A stretch of DNA of 11,500 bases, taken from contig CAJTZX010000076.1 of the NCBI GenBank assembly GCA_910584345.1, positions 1-11,500 on the forward strand, written 5' to 3'. This DNA is from an uncultured Eubacterium sp. GTDB lineage: Bacteria; Bacillota; Clostridia; Lachnospirales; Lachnospiraceae. Position 1 is the stretch's first letter. The number at the start of each line of letters is the position of its first letter. This document shows, in pieces, positions 1 to 9,100 of the stretch. The notes under the pieces were generated by a model, which was not told the origin of the DNA, searched no databases, and worked only from the letters and a program-made list of their open reading frames with translations. Both the position numbers and the translations under genes were made by a program.

Positions 1-51
1 TCTATGCTCTTTTTCCTAGAGTCAAACAGAAAGAATTAACGTCGTTTACTA

Positions 52-149
52 TAAAGAGTGGATAATGACACTACTGTGCTGCATACTCTCTCTTTATGGT
101 CAATTTTAGTGTTGTCTGTCAACGGTTAATCGCAAAATTAACAGGTACT
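52..149. repeat. Structured direct repeat, copy A
   Basis: This copy aligns with 572-672 over its first ~75 bp (TAAAGAG, then GTGCT, CATACTCTCTCTTTATGG, TTTTAGTGTTG). It contains three potential hairpins: TAAAGAG (52-58) with CTCTTTA (90-96); GTTG (111-114) with CAAC (120-123); and GTTAAT (125-130) with ATTAAC (137-142) around a 6-nt loop. The last hairpin lies inside the 3' end of the HD gene, whose final codons and stop are supplied by the repeat. I infer a transposon-end remnant, perhaps with IS21-like multiple transposase-binding repeats, or a mobile structured element. No family could be confirmed. Confidence 0.6.
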
Positions 150-502
150 TTGTCGAATCGCGCCTGTTCCTTCTCCTTTACTGCTTTTGATAAATCATTC
201 ACGCAATGATGGATGACATCCGCATCCTTCAGAACCTCATCCATTGGAGTGTCGGTAACCAGTTTGTCATCATGATGATATATAGCTGAACAGATCAGTT
301 CCGTCTCTACATCATCTGTCAGTTTAAGTTCACCCAATATCTTCCTCGCAAGATCTGCGCCTTTAGGCGCATGGTCATTATAAGAACCAGTCTTGTAGGC
401 ATGAAGATCGTGCAGCATCGCCGCCATTGAAGCGATTTCAGGATCAAGCCCCCTTTTCTTAGCAATCATCGTGGCAGCAAGAGAAACTCCGTAAAGGTGC
501 AC
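119..502 (-). CDS. HD-domain protein (predicted metal-dependent phosphohydrolase), 5'-truncated fragment
   Basis: The longest startable frame is 127 residues from a GTG at 502 to TGA at 119-121. HD-type metal ligands are visible: an early His (residue 2, HLYGVS), the HD pair at 31-32 (MLHDL), His 76-77 (IYHHDDK) and Asp 95 (LKDADVIHH). This is the pattern of small stand-alone HD phosphohydrolases; the substrate is unknown. The frame stays open upstream to the stop at 599-601, and this stretch (IEDADK and following residues) still looks family-like. It contains no ATG, GTG or TTG, and the GTG at 502 has no convincing Shine-Dalgarno. Relatives I recall are about 170-190 residues, so roughly 50 N-terminal residues are missing. 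The last nine or so codons come from repeat copy A, so the natural C-terminus is probably lost too. It is most likely a non-functional fragment caught between two repeat copies; a short expressed protein cannot be excluded. Confidence 0.65.
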   Translation of the reverse strand: MHLYGVSLAATMIAKKRGLDPEIASMAAMLHDLHAYKTGSYNDHAPKGADLARKILGELKLTDDVETELICSAIYHHDDKLVTDTPMDEVLKDADVIHHCVNDLSKAVKEKEQARFDKVPVNFAINR

Positions 503-571
503 GATTGCTGAATTTCTCTTGTCCGCATCTTCTATCCTGTTAAATTCACCATTGATCCCCGTAAATAAATT

Positions 572-672
572 TAAAGAGAGAGCAATAACACCATTGTGCT
601 ACATACTCTCTCTTTATGGCTAATTTTAGTGTTGTCTGCCAACGACCAGTTATACACTGGTAAGAATATCGG
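572..672. repeat. Structured direct repeat, copy B
   Basis: This is the second long copy, in the same orientation as copy A, lying just upstream of the HD fragment. It has a perfect 11-bp stem, TAAAGAGAGAG (572-582) with CTCTCTCTTTA (606-616). GTTG (631-634) with CAAC (640-643) follows, then ACCAGT (645-650) with ACTGGT (656-661) around a 5-nt loop. The third stem differs in sequence from copies A and C but keeps its pairing. The open reading frame of the HD fragment ends inside this copy (stop at 599-601), placing the truncation point at the repeat edge. Confidence 0.6.
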
Positions 673-720
673 GTTTTAGTGTTGCCCGCCAACGGTCAAT
701 CATAAAATTGACAAGTACAT
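673..720. repeat. Structured repeat, short copy C
   Basis: This copy repeats the second half of copies A and B at a 50-bp offset from copy B. It contains TTTTAGTGTTG, then GTTG (681-684) with CAAC (690-693), then GTCAAT (695-700) with ATTGAC (707-712) around a 6-nt loop, then AAGTAC. Read on the minus strand it also encodes residues like the C-terminus of the HD fragment (VNFMIDR against VNFAINR). This shows that the gene end, not just the spacer, is repeat-derived. Confidence 0.6.
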
Positions 721-723
721 CAG

Positions 724-745
724 ATTTGAGTGTTAGCCCACTAGA
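724..745. repeat. Degenerate repeat copy D
   Basis: ATTTGAGTGTTAGCCCACTAG aligns with the core of copies A to C at a 51-bp offset from copy C. The GTTG/CAAC stem is lost, though AGTG and CACT could pair. If the series is an insertion-sequence end, TGTTAGCCC (731-739) could lie near its tip; this is speculative. Confidence 0.35.
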
Positions 746-849
746 AAAACACGCTTTTCTGTTACTATTATTATATGAAAACCCATTTTCTATGTCAATA
801 AAAAATTCTGTTTTCACAGGTTAAACTTATAAAAGGTTGTTGCATAAAA
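746..849. other. Gene-free AT-rich spacer between repeat array and transposase remnant
   Basis: No coding sequence is visible. An inverted pair TGAAAAC (776-782) and GTTTTCA (812-818) is present, separated by about 29 bp. GGTTGTTGCATAAAA near 835-849 lies just beyond the transposase 3' end and could be the end of the insertion sequence. No matching inverted copy was found on the other side, where the element is truncated. Confidence 0.3.
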
Positions 850-867
850 GATCAGCTATTGCTGATC
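850..867 (-). terminator. Hairpin downstream of the transposase remnant, terminator-like
   Basis: GATCAGC (850-856) and GCTGATC (861-867) form a perfect 7-bp stem with a 4-nt loop. Read on the minus strand, the direction of the transposase, the hairpin is followed by TTTTAT, a short U-tract. On the plus strand it is followed by an A-run and would not terminate. It may equally be a subterminal hairpin of the insertion sequence. Confidence 0.45.
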
Positions 868-923
868 AAAAAAAATAAAACTATGAAGACGTGGTTTTAT
901 TTTTGGGAAGATTTTCCGTTTGA

Positions 924-1760
924 TTATATTAGTTTTTTTATACTATCTATGTCTAACATGGACAGCATTTTTTCTATCCCGTTTTCAAAATCTAGGGACA
1001 GGTCATACCGTATCCTCTTCATACTGATCTTGTAGCTGTCCCTGACTAGGCGAAGAATAGACAGCGCCACTTTTTTCATGACCTGCAGGTTCTTTGCACA
1101 TGTTTTTGCCATGCTCGTGTTTTGTCATCCCCGAAGGTGAAGTCCAGCTGCCAGTGCAGGCTGTTCTCCACTCCCCAATGGCCGTGTGCCGCACGTTCAA
1201 ATTCCTCCGCGTCAGCACCTATGCTGCAGATATAATACCTGTATTCCTCTGCCTGGCTCCCGTTCGTTTTTTTTCAGCACCTTATGCACCATCCCGATGC
1301 TTTTCAGCTTTTTCCATTTCTTTATCTCACTAAACCACTGGATATCTTCTGTTATATAATATTCCCGTACTGCAGTGCCGCCATGCTCCTTATCCACTGT
1401 TTTTCTGTAGTGCCCGGCTTCCCCGCACAACCCTGCCAGTATGTCCGTGTCAAAATATCCTTTTACTTCTTCATAAAAAAGCTGCTGGTTCCCTTTCAGG
1501 GCCAGCACGTAATCCCCACCTGCATTTATGACTGCCGCAGCTGTATCTTTCTGGCAGTTCATGGCATCCGCCGTTACGATCGTATCTTTCAGATCCATCA
1601 GGCGCAGGACTTCCTGTGCTGCTGGTATTTCGTTTGTTTTTTCTTCTATAAACCTCTGTCCCAGACATATACCATAATCTCCGGAATACACATTCAGTGT
1701 CTGCAGGGCCTTCACTTCGCCGTCCGCGCTTTCCTTCCTTGCAGACCCGCGGCTTACCCG
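924..1760 (-). pseudogene. ISAs1-family transposase remnant, N-terminally truncated and frameshifted
   Basis: Residues typical of ISAs1-type DDE transposases are spread over three frames. The first piece (about 1757 down to 1275) has SRGSARK, LQTLNVYS, LGQ, EKTNEIPAAQ, TADAMNCQ (second catalytic Asp, codon near 1566-1568) and GDYVLALKGNQ. The second piece carries GHWGVENSLHWQLD with the catalytic Glu at 1166-1168. The third runs from NTSMAKTCAKNLQ to a natural C-terminus ending at 924. The first frame break is at an A8 run (plus-strand T 1267-1274), where seven As restore the frame. The second is at an A4 run (1120-1123), where five As restore it. Upstream of about 1757 the frame stays open to 1871, but the residues no longer look like transposase. 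The N-terminal domain and first catalytic Asp region are therefore missing. The element is dead in cis unless the reads contain homopolymer errors, and even then it lacks its N-terminus. Confidence 0.85.
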
Positions 1761-1904
1761 TGACAGGAGTGAAGAACCTGTTGCAATTAACATTAGCAAG
1801 GTTCTACTGTCGTTTCTTTTAATTAGTGTTCGATTGCATCCATTGCCGATGATATGGTATATTATTAACATAAATATATAGGAAAAATATGGTCATTTTT
1901 AAAC

Positions 1905-1915
1905 TGTTATAAAAT
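1905..1915 (+). promoter_or_regulatory. Candidate extended -10 promoter for the operon
   Basis: TGTTATAAAAT combines a TG extension with a TATAAA-like -10 on the correct strand, about 125 bp upstream of the start codon at 2041. No good -35 is seen at the usual spacing. An alternative weak pair upstream is TTGCAT (1834-1839) with TATATT (1858-1863), 18-bp spacing. Neither is certain. Confidence 0.3.
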
Positions 1916-2025
1916 GTCGTTAATGATACCTCTGAAATGTGAAAAAAGTATTCCAATATAGGAAGTGGAACACTAAGATTTCTGTTTTTGTAAATGGCGA
2001 CAGCTTGAAGTATAAAGAAATATAT

Positions 2026-2032
2026 AAGGAAG
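2026..2032 (+). promoter_or_regulatory. Ribosome binding site fixing the MBL start
   Basis: AAGGAAG lies 8 bases before the ATG at 2041. The frame is also open from a GTG at 1939, but that start has no comparable site and would add 34 residues before the family-like beginning (DIKMFPAKSGDCFF). The 2041 start is preferred. Confidence 0.7.
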
Positions 2033-2040
2033 TATACACA

Positions 2041-3183
2041 ATGCAATATCATGAAATCGATATAAAAATGTTTCCCGCAAAATCAGGTGATTGTTTTTTC
2101 ATTGAATTTATCAAAGAAGATTTTAGAATACTAATAGATGGTGGCTATGCAGAAACATACCATGAATCGCTTTGTCCATTTTTAAAAGAATTAAATAACA
2201 AAAGTAAACATATTAATCTGATGATCATTTCCCACATCGACCAGGATCATATCAATGGTATCAAGGTTTTACTGCAGGAAAACGGAAATGCCCGACAACC
2301 AAATATTATATTTATTGATGAGGTATGGTTTAATGGTTTTAGGCATTCAGATATAGTACGAGAGCAGAAAGAAATCCCCTTTTATGAAAAAAATATTCTT
2401 CAGATGCTGGCAAATCAGAACGGACTTTCTGATAATAAAGATGGCATTTATGATATCAGTTTCACACAGGGAGACAGTGTTGCAGAGCTTCTAATTAAAA
2501 ATAATTATAACTGGAATACTTCTGTGAAGGGGAGGGCCATATGTATAGATGGGATGGAACAGATCTATTTTGGAAATATTATCATACAAACATTGAATCC
2601 CACACAGGCAGTATTAAATGAATTAGCAGATCACTGGATTGCGTCGTTAAAATCAAAATGCAGACAAGTAGTCATAAATGATAACCATTTGTTTGATGAC
2701 GCGTTTGAAGGTTCATACATCAATGAACATGACGACTGGGTAACCATAGAAAAGGAAATATCTTATAATAATGATATTCCGGAGTATGACTGGAAATCCT
2801 TAGCTGAACAGAAAGATGAAATTATGGACACAAAACTTGCAAATTGCTCCTCGATTTCAATTCTTATATTTTATAATAATACAACCCTGCTTTTTCCCGG
2901 AGATTGTGCTATTGACAGATTCAAGGATTATCTTCCGAATAAGATAGATATTGTAAAACTGCCTCATCATGGTTCAGGTAAAAATGTTACTAAAGAATTT
3001 ATACAACGGACAGATGTAGCATATTATCTTATATCTACAGATGGAAGACATACGGGGCATCCTTCGCCGGTAATAGTTGCTAACATTTTAACAATGTCAC
3101 AGGGAAATGCACAGATTATTAAAAACTATGATATTCCATTATTGAATGGAATAGGAAAGCTGGAGAGCGATACAGATGAATGA
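2041..3183 (+). CDS. MBL-fold metallo-hydrolase (ComEC-like), first gene of a candidate defence operon
   Basis: This is a 380-residue cytoplasmic protein with no signal peptide or membrane segment. Metallo-beta-lactamase-fold motifs appear in order: the first strand with MFPAKSGDCFFIEF (10-23); LIDGG (31-35); SHIDQDHINGI (64-74) with metal ligands His65, Asp67, Asp69 and His70; FPGD (285-288) with Asp288; KLPHHGSG (306-313) with His309/His310; and STDGRHTGHPSP (332-343). The S/T-H-x-D-x-D-H and LPHHGSG signatures are typical of the ComEC/Rec2-type MBL branch, which includes stand-alone enzymes encoded beside proteases and NTPases in bacterial conflict systems. The stretch of about 200 residues between the SHIDQDH and FPGD motifs is longer than in minimal MBL enzymes and may set specificity. 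The stop codon overlaps the next gene by 8 bp, so the two are almost certainly co-transcribed and translationally coupled. By family it should be a metal-dependent phosphoesterase or nuclease; the substrate cannot be read from sequence. Confidence 0.85.
   Translation: MQYHEIDIKMFPAKSGDCFFIEFIKEDFRILIDGGYAETYHESLCPFLKELNNKSKHINLMIISHIDQDHINGIKVLLQENGNARQPNIIFIDEVWFNGFRHSDIVREQKEIPFYEKNILQMLANQNGLSDNKDGIYDISFTQGDSVAELLIKNNYNWNTSVKGRAICIDGMEQIYFGNIIIQTLNPTQAVLNELADHWIASLKSKCRQVVINDNHLFDDAFEGSYINEHDDWVTIEKEISYNNDIPEYDWKSLAEQKDEIMDTKLANCSSISILIFYNNTTLLFPGDCAIDRFKDYLPNKIDIVKLPHHGSGKNVTKEFIQRTDVAYYLISTDGRHTGHPSPVIVANILTMSQGNAQIIKNYDIPLLNGIGKLESDTDE
3176..3183 (+). promoter_or_regulatory. ATGAATGA start/stop overlap (translational coupling)
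   Basis: The eight bases contain the start of the protease gene (ATG 3176-3178) and the stop of the MBL gene (TGA 3181-3183) in different frames. Ribosomes ending the first gene can restart at once, which suggests controlled stoichiometry. Confidence 0.75.
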
Positions 3184-6100
3184 AGATAATATTGCAAGAT
3201 TAATTTGTGGGGGAGAGTATGGGACAGCAGTACTGACTGACTCGGATCATGCCATAACAGTTTATCATTGTATTAGGAAAGCCTATGAAGATCCGCCCGC
3301 AGAAATTAAACTACAGATAGTGGTAGCCGGAACCGGCAAAGAAATAACAGCTTCTGTTATTGGAACGAAGAATCATGCGGATGAAGAAGATGAATATGTA
3401 TACCTTCAACTGAAAGAAAGCGTAGAGAATATAGATGCAGTAAAATTTATGAGCTGCAATATAGAACCCTTTCAGAAAATACATATGTTGGGATATGGGG
3501 AGAACCGTCCTGACGTAAGCTGGGTGAAATTGCAATCAACCGGGCGTACCCAGGCAGTTGCTGGTCAAAAACATGATATACAATTGGAAGCCGAGTATGC
3601 CAAAGATAAAACTTTTGCAGGATTTTCAGGTAGTCCTTTGATGGACAAGGAAGATGCATATATTTTAGGTCTGACTGTTCAGGAAGGCGAGGTTAATAAA
3701 GAAGTTCTTTATATTAAGGGCGTAAGTGTAAAATCGCAGCTTCGTTTTTTCGACAGACATGGTATTTCTGTGGAAATTTATAAAGCTCCGGAAAGAAATA
3801 TGGCTATAAAACCTAAAATAACGCAAAACATCGGTTTTAACGCCACAGGTATGTCTGATGTAGGTTATGATCCATATAATGCTATATTGGATGGAATTAT
3901 TTTATTACACCATAAGGGCTATAAAGATGAAGCTCAAAGAAAATTAAAGGAACAAATTGGACAACTGCAGAATGCTAAAAATGTACCAGATAAAGTAAAG
4001 GCACAATTTTTAATAAAGCAGGCAATCTGGATATTAGAGGATGCCCGGAATGTAGCTGCTGCAAATAAAGCATACCATAAGGCTGTTCAGTACGATGAAT
4101 CCTTGGACGCAAGGGCTTTTTTGGCATTGCGCTCATTTTATTCGGACGGTAAAGATGCCAGAAAACTGGTAATGCCGGTAGATTCATTATATCTTTTGAA
4201 TATTTACATGCAGATATGCGTTAATCAGAACGACGGAACAGCCGCAATAAATATGTATGAATTAAATAAAGATTTGTATGGAAGAAATGATACTACTTTG
4301 TATCTTCTTTCCATTGCTTATATGTTACAACGTGAATTTAAAAATGCGGAGAAAACGATTAACATGGCAATGGAAGAAAACGCAAAAATAGCTGATTACT
4401 ATTTCATTAGGGCACTAATCAAATACTGGAGTGCAGTACCCTGCGAGATATATGATACATCAAATACTATCTGCCCCGAATTATATTTTAAAGGAATATT
4501 TTTTCTCCCTGAAGATATGAGGATAGAGATAAAAAAAGCTGCTGTAGATTTTAAATGCGCTTACAACATAGCATATGGCTTACAGGATCAGGAAAAAACA
4601 GAGAATTTTTTAACCTGCTGGATTAATGCGCTTACAATTGATAACAGTTTATTTCCTGATACGGCAGAACCATTGGAATTGCTGCGTAATGAAAACCCGG
4701 ATCATACAGTAGTTCTTTTGCTGGATCTATTGTGTGATAAAGTGAAAAGGGATGAAAAATATGAAAAAAAGTTACGTACCCTCATAAAGAAAAAAGAAAA
4801 TACCATAAACTATATAATTATCTTAACTGAATATTACTTAGTAACCAGGGAACCGGAAAAAGCAAAATCCCTCTTATTTGAATATAAGAATCTCTTTATG
4901 GATTCTTCAAATATGGTTTACTGGTATGATGAGATCGCTAGGCTGGAAACAGATAATGAAAAAAGAAGGGCGATTTTGGATATAATTAGGAAAGATACCT
5001 CCCTAAGTGAAATTCAAAGAAGGCGTATCAGTTGTCTTTTTGAAAATAGTTCCAATCAGAATATGTTACAGGAATTAGAATCTATATACAAAGATACCGG
5101 ACTGACACTGGATATCATCAATGTAATATTGTGCGGGCAGGAAACCAGAAACTGGAACAAATCATTAGAGTATGCCCGGATTTTAAAAGAAAAGCACCAT
5201 AATTATTATGGATATCTTTATGAAATGAATGCATATTACCATATGGAAAAATATGCAGATGCTTACAGGTGTGTCCAGGATATAGAAAAACTTGGTATTG
5301 ACGAATTGAGTCAACATGTACAGATCAATAAAATCGACATATTAGAAAAAATAGGGGAATACAATCAGGCAATTAGTGCAGGAGAAGAACTTTTTCCCAA
5401 AATTCAGACAGAGGATTTTGCACACAGACTTGCCAATCTGTATATAAAAACAGGAGATCAACTTGGCGCAATCCGAGTATTACAGGATGTAGAAAGGAAA
5501 AACGAACTATCACCGATAGGATATCAGCGACTGAGTGGATATTTTCAATTTATGGATGCCCAAAAGTCATTAGAATATGCCGAAAAATATGTAGAGTCTT
5601 CCAAACATTCACCAGGAGCGTTAGCGTGGGCGGCTACCAGTGCCGCAAATATAGGCAGAAGCGATGTTATGGAACGATACTGGCTAGAACTCATGAGCAA
5701 CCACCCTGATTCAGAAAACATAAAACCGATATCTTTAGAAGAATTCACAGACATGCTTAAGAATACAAATATGCAACGGCATGAATGTCTGACAAAATAT
5801 AACCATGCAGAAATTCCACTTCATGTTTACCTGGATGTTATGGAAAATGTTTTATTATCAGGTATGTTTTATGATAACTGGGATAATACAGAACATTTTT
5901 CCATGTCATTTTTTGGCGGGCTTTATATCAAAATGAATTCTGACATCAATTTAGATAAAATCGTTTTAGACTATACATCATGTTTATTATTAAACGAATT
6001 AAATATGTTTGATATCCTGGCATCGAATGTTTCAACCATATATGTTCCATCTAATATCAATCTGGTTATTTTCGAGGAACAAACAAAACTGTGTTGGTGT

Positions 6101-9100
6101 CAGTCAGATTTATTGCAGCATCAAAATGAAGTGCTGGAATATTGCATGAATATCCTGCATCTGGAATTTGTAAAATATGTTTATCCAGATAATTTAAGTG
6201 GACTGAATTTTACAAAACAGTATGAAAACATACGATATTATACAGCCCAGAAAAATGATGCAATTTGGGTTGATACTGACCGTAACAGCAGTTATGCCGT
6301 TTCTGTAGACGAAGTATATGCTGCATTATCTGTGATAGGTTATTCCTGTAGTTACAACGCAGATAAAATTCGCCCAGAAAAGGTGGAGCTGCTAAAATGT
6401 CAGGGGTGTGAATTACTTATTAGTATTCTGGCAGCACAGGAATTGTTTGATAATAATATGTTAGATAATTTGTGCAATTCATATGAAGTCTTTTTATTTG
6501 AAGAGGATAAAATTCAGATTATAACCGAATTAGGGGAACGGAATAAAAAACGTACTATTTCTAATAAGCTTGAATTAATGAAAAATAAATTAAAAGAATT
6601 TACAAATTCCGGAAAGATAAAGTGGTGTGCAGATATTAATCCATCTGAGAATATATACTGTGATTTACTGACTTCCGCGATTACAACGGCAATACAGGAA
6701 AATATTCCTTATTGTGTGGAGGACCGCTGCATACAAAGTTACGGTTTGATAAACAGCCTGCCCATATACAGCACTTTACATCTTCTTAAAATTATGCATG
6801 ATAATGAATGGATCAATGATAATCAATACCTTAAATCTTATAGGGAATTTATTAACAGAAAAGTAGGATTTATAGTTATCAGTGAACAGTTAATATATCA
6901 GGGACTGTTTTGCTCTTCTGTTGTCAATGGGAATCTTACTGAATCCAGGCAGCTATCAATATTTAGAGTGTATATGGAACAATCACTTTATTTGCTGGAC
7001 AAGTATAGCGGTACTTATCAAATAGGAGCTCATTTTTCAGAAAAAAAATGTTACCTTGTTATGCATATTCTGAATCTTAGAAAGATTATTGAGTTGATAT
7101 GGGAGTCTGATATGGAATTGGAAAGAAAAACAGCCTGTTCAGATTGGGTTATCTTAATGTATTCAAGATTTGGGGAAAGTATTTCCGAGACAGCTCCAGA
7201 AGATTTGTCTAAAGATACATTGATAATAATTCCAATAGCACAATTAATTTTACAAAGTACATTATTTTTGGGTAATGTAAATGAAATTCCAAATTATAGT
7301 AAATGGCTCTATTCTTTATTCTCGGACTTATTGGAGGTTAATGACAGGTTATTGGGTGAAATTGTGGCTGTTTTGTTACGTGAAATACATAACTCTTTAA
7401 GGCGTTATCAAAATAAGAGCAATGAGTTATTCATCATAGAACGTTCAATGAGTCATGGTATCCAGTATATGCCGGATTTTCTGCGTGAGAAGGTTTTGGA
7501 AGACCTGGAAATAAATATGATATACCAAAAGTTTTACAAACAGGTTGTCCATTTGAGTCAGGACTGCTATATTCCGCACGATATCCTTGAAAAGTGGATT
7601 CAGGATGCATTAGAAACAAATGAATATGTTGTTATGGAAAAGAAATATGATAATTCTCTTTTTAAGATTTCATGGGAATATTCCATGCCGCTATGGCCGT
7701 TATTTAAAATAAGCTGGTTTGAAAAAGAAAAGGAATATTTATACCAGCTATATTGTGAGCCAGGAGTGCGCTTACAACATGGTAATACATCTGTGAGAAT
7801 AAAGGAAGTCAGAAATACCTGTGGCTATCTGGGTTGTGATATTGACTGGGATGTCATAGAACAGATTAGCACAGATCAATATGCTAATGCCGTAAATTTA
7901 TTGAAAGCAAAAGTTTTTCTAAGTGATAAATTTATAAACGAATTGATCCAGAAGATCGTCAGAGAAGGATGGATATTCGAATTGGATTCGGCAAACTATT
8001 TACTGCCATTTGATATCTCATATTTTCAGCAATATTATGAATATGAAAGTTCCTTTATATGCGATAACCCTAAGATAATATCCTCCATACCGATTCAGTT
8101 GGAAAAAGGACTCGTTTTTGAGAAAACGTTAAATCCTATCCGTCGTCTTCACTTCTTGTCATGGATTATGCAAAACAATCGTGAGTGCAATGAGGATGAA
8201 TTTGGTTGTATGCTTGACTATATGGAAGGCGGATGTGATTTTGATTATGGGCAAACATATATTTCAATATTAAGAATAGTATACTACATCATGCAAGTTA
8301 ATGAAAAATATGTTTCAGTACCTGTTCAGGACAGAATGATTTGGACGTATATCTGGGCAGACAAGATATTTGATGAAATAATTGCGTGCATTCATTCTGG
8401 CATAAGTACCTTAAGTGAGTACCAAAAAAATTTAAGTCAATGTGCAAAAAATATTATACCATGTTATACTTCTATGGCATACATAGAAACATTGGATGTT
8501 ATAGACCCTTCACAGATAAACATAACACGCATATGTTTGTTGGGATCTATACAACTATACACCGAATTTTGGAGTCAGGACAGGCATCAGGAAATTCAAT
8601 GTAATATCAGGAGAATAGGAGAAAGACTGGATTCATGGCTAAAATCATATGATACATTATATGAATTTCTGATATCACATGAAAATAGCAGAAATGAATG
8701 GAAAACGTTCTTTAATAAAAATTACCGAAAAGAGATAAACAGGCTCCAAGTAATTGCTTTTCAAGTGAATGACGATAATCTTCTCAGCGAAAATGATCAA
8801 GAGGATATACAACGGATTCTGGGACAGGAGTCCTTATCAATAATTGATAAAAGCATAATTCTGTTAAAATGTATGAGCAAACCGGACCATGAAACAATTA
8901 TATTATTGGAAAGATTTCTGCAAAAGTTTTTTCTGGATCTGGATACTATGTCAGAACTTAATGACTACATACTGGCCACAGTTATTTTGATGAGATTACC
9001 GAATGAAACCAACGAGAAACTAAAAAGAGAACTAATGTTAAATTTGAAAAGTAAATTATTATACAACATGGAGGATTGGCGTAAAATAATAGGCTTTCTT

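Larger units (their letters stand above)
1761..2040. other. Junction and leader between transposase remnant and the MBL/protease operon
   Basis: This stretch holds the broken left edge of the transposase, then AT-rich sequence leading to the operon. I see no small gene with a credible ribosome binding site. It contains the operon's presumed promoter and an untranslated leader of roughly 120 bases. Confidence 0.4.

Noticed and set aside
572..745. Possible CRISPR array from the 50-bp periodic repeats
   Set aside because: Only three or four diverging units, no constant repeat with unique spacers, and the supposed spacers themselves contain a conserved hairpin. No cas genes are present.
1284..1763. 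Plus-strand open frame of 159 codons opposite the transposase
   Set aside because: It is the antisense of conserved transposase motifs on the minus strand, has no ribosome binding site and shows no family-like residues.
1821..1840. TTAGTGTT near the transposase edge as a fifth repeat copy
   Set aside because: Only eight bases match the repeat core; the GTTG/CAAC and downstream hairpins are absent.
1951..1965. TTCC/GGAA inverted repeat as an operator for the operon
   Set aside because: Four-base arms in AT-rich sequence are expected by chance and no second copy supports a regulator site.
1939..2040. N-terminal extension of the MBL protein from a GTG at 1939
   Set aside because: There is no Shine-Dalgarno before it, the 34 extra residues do not look like the family, and the ATG at 2041 has a good AAGGAAG site.
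3326..3343. AGTGKE (residues 51-56) as a P-loop in the giant protein
   Set aside because: It lacks the GxxxxGK[ST] pattern and lies between the catalytic His and Asp of the protease domain.
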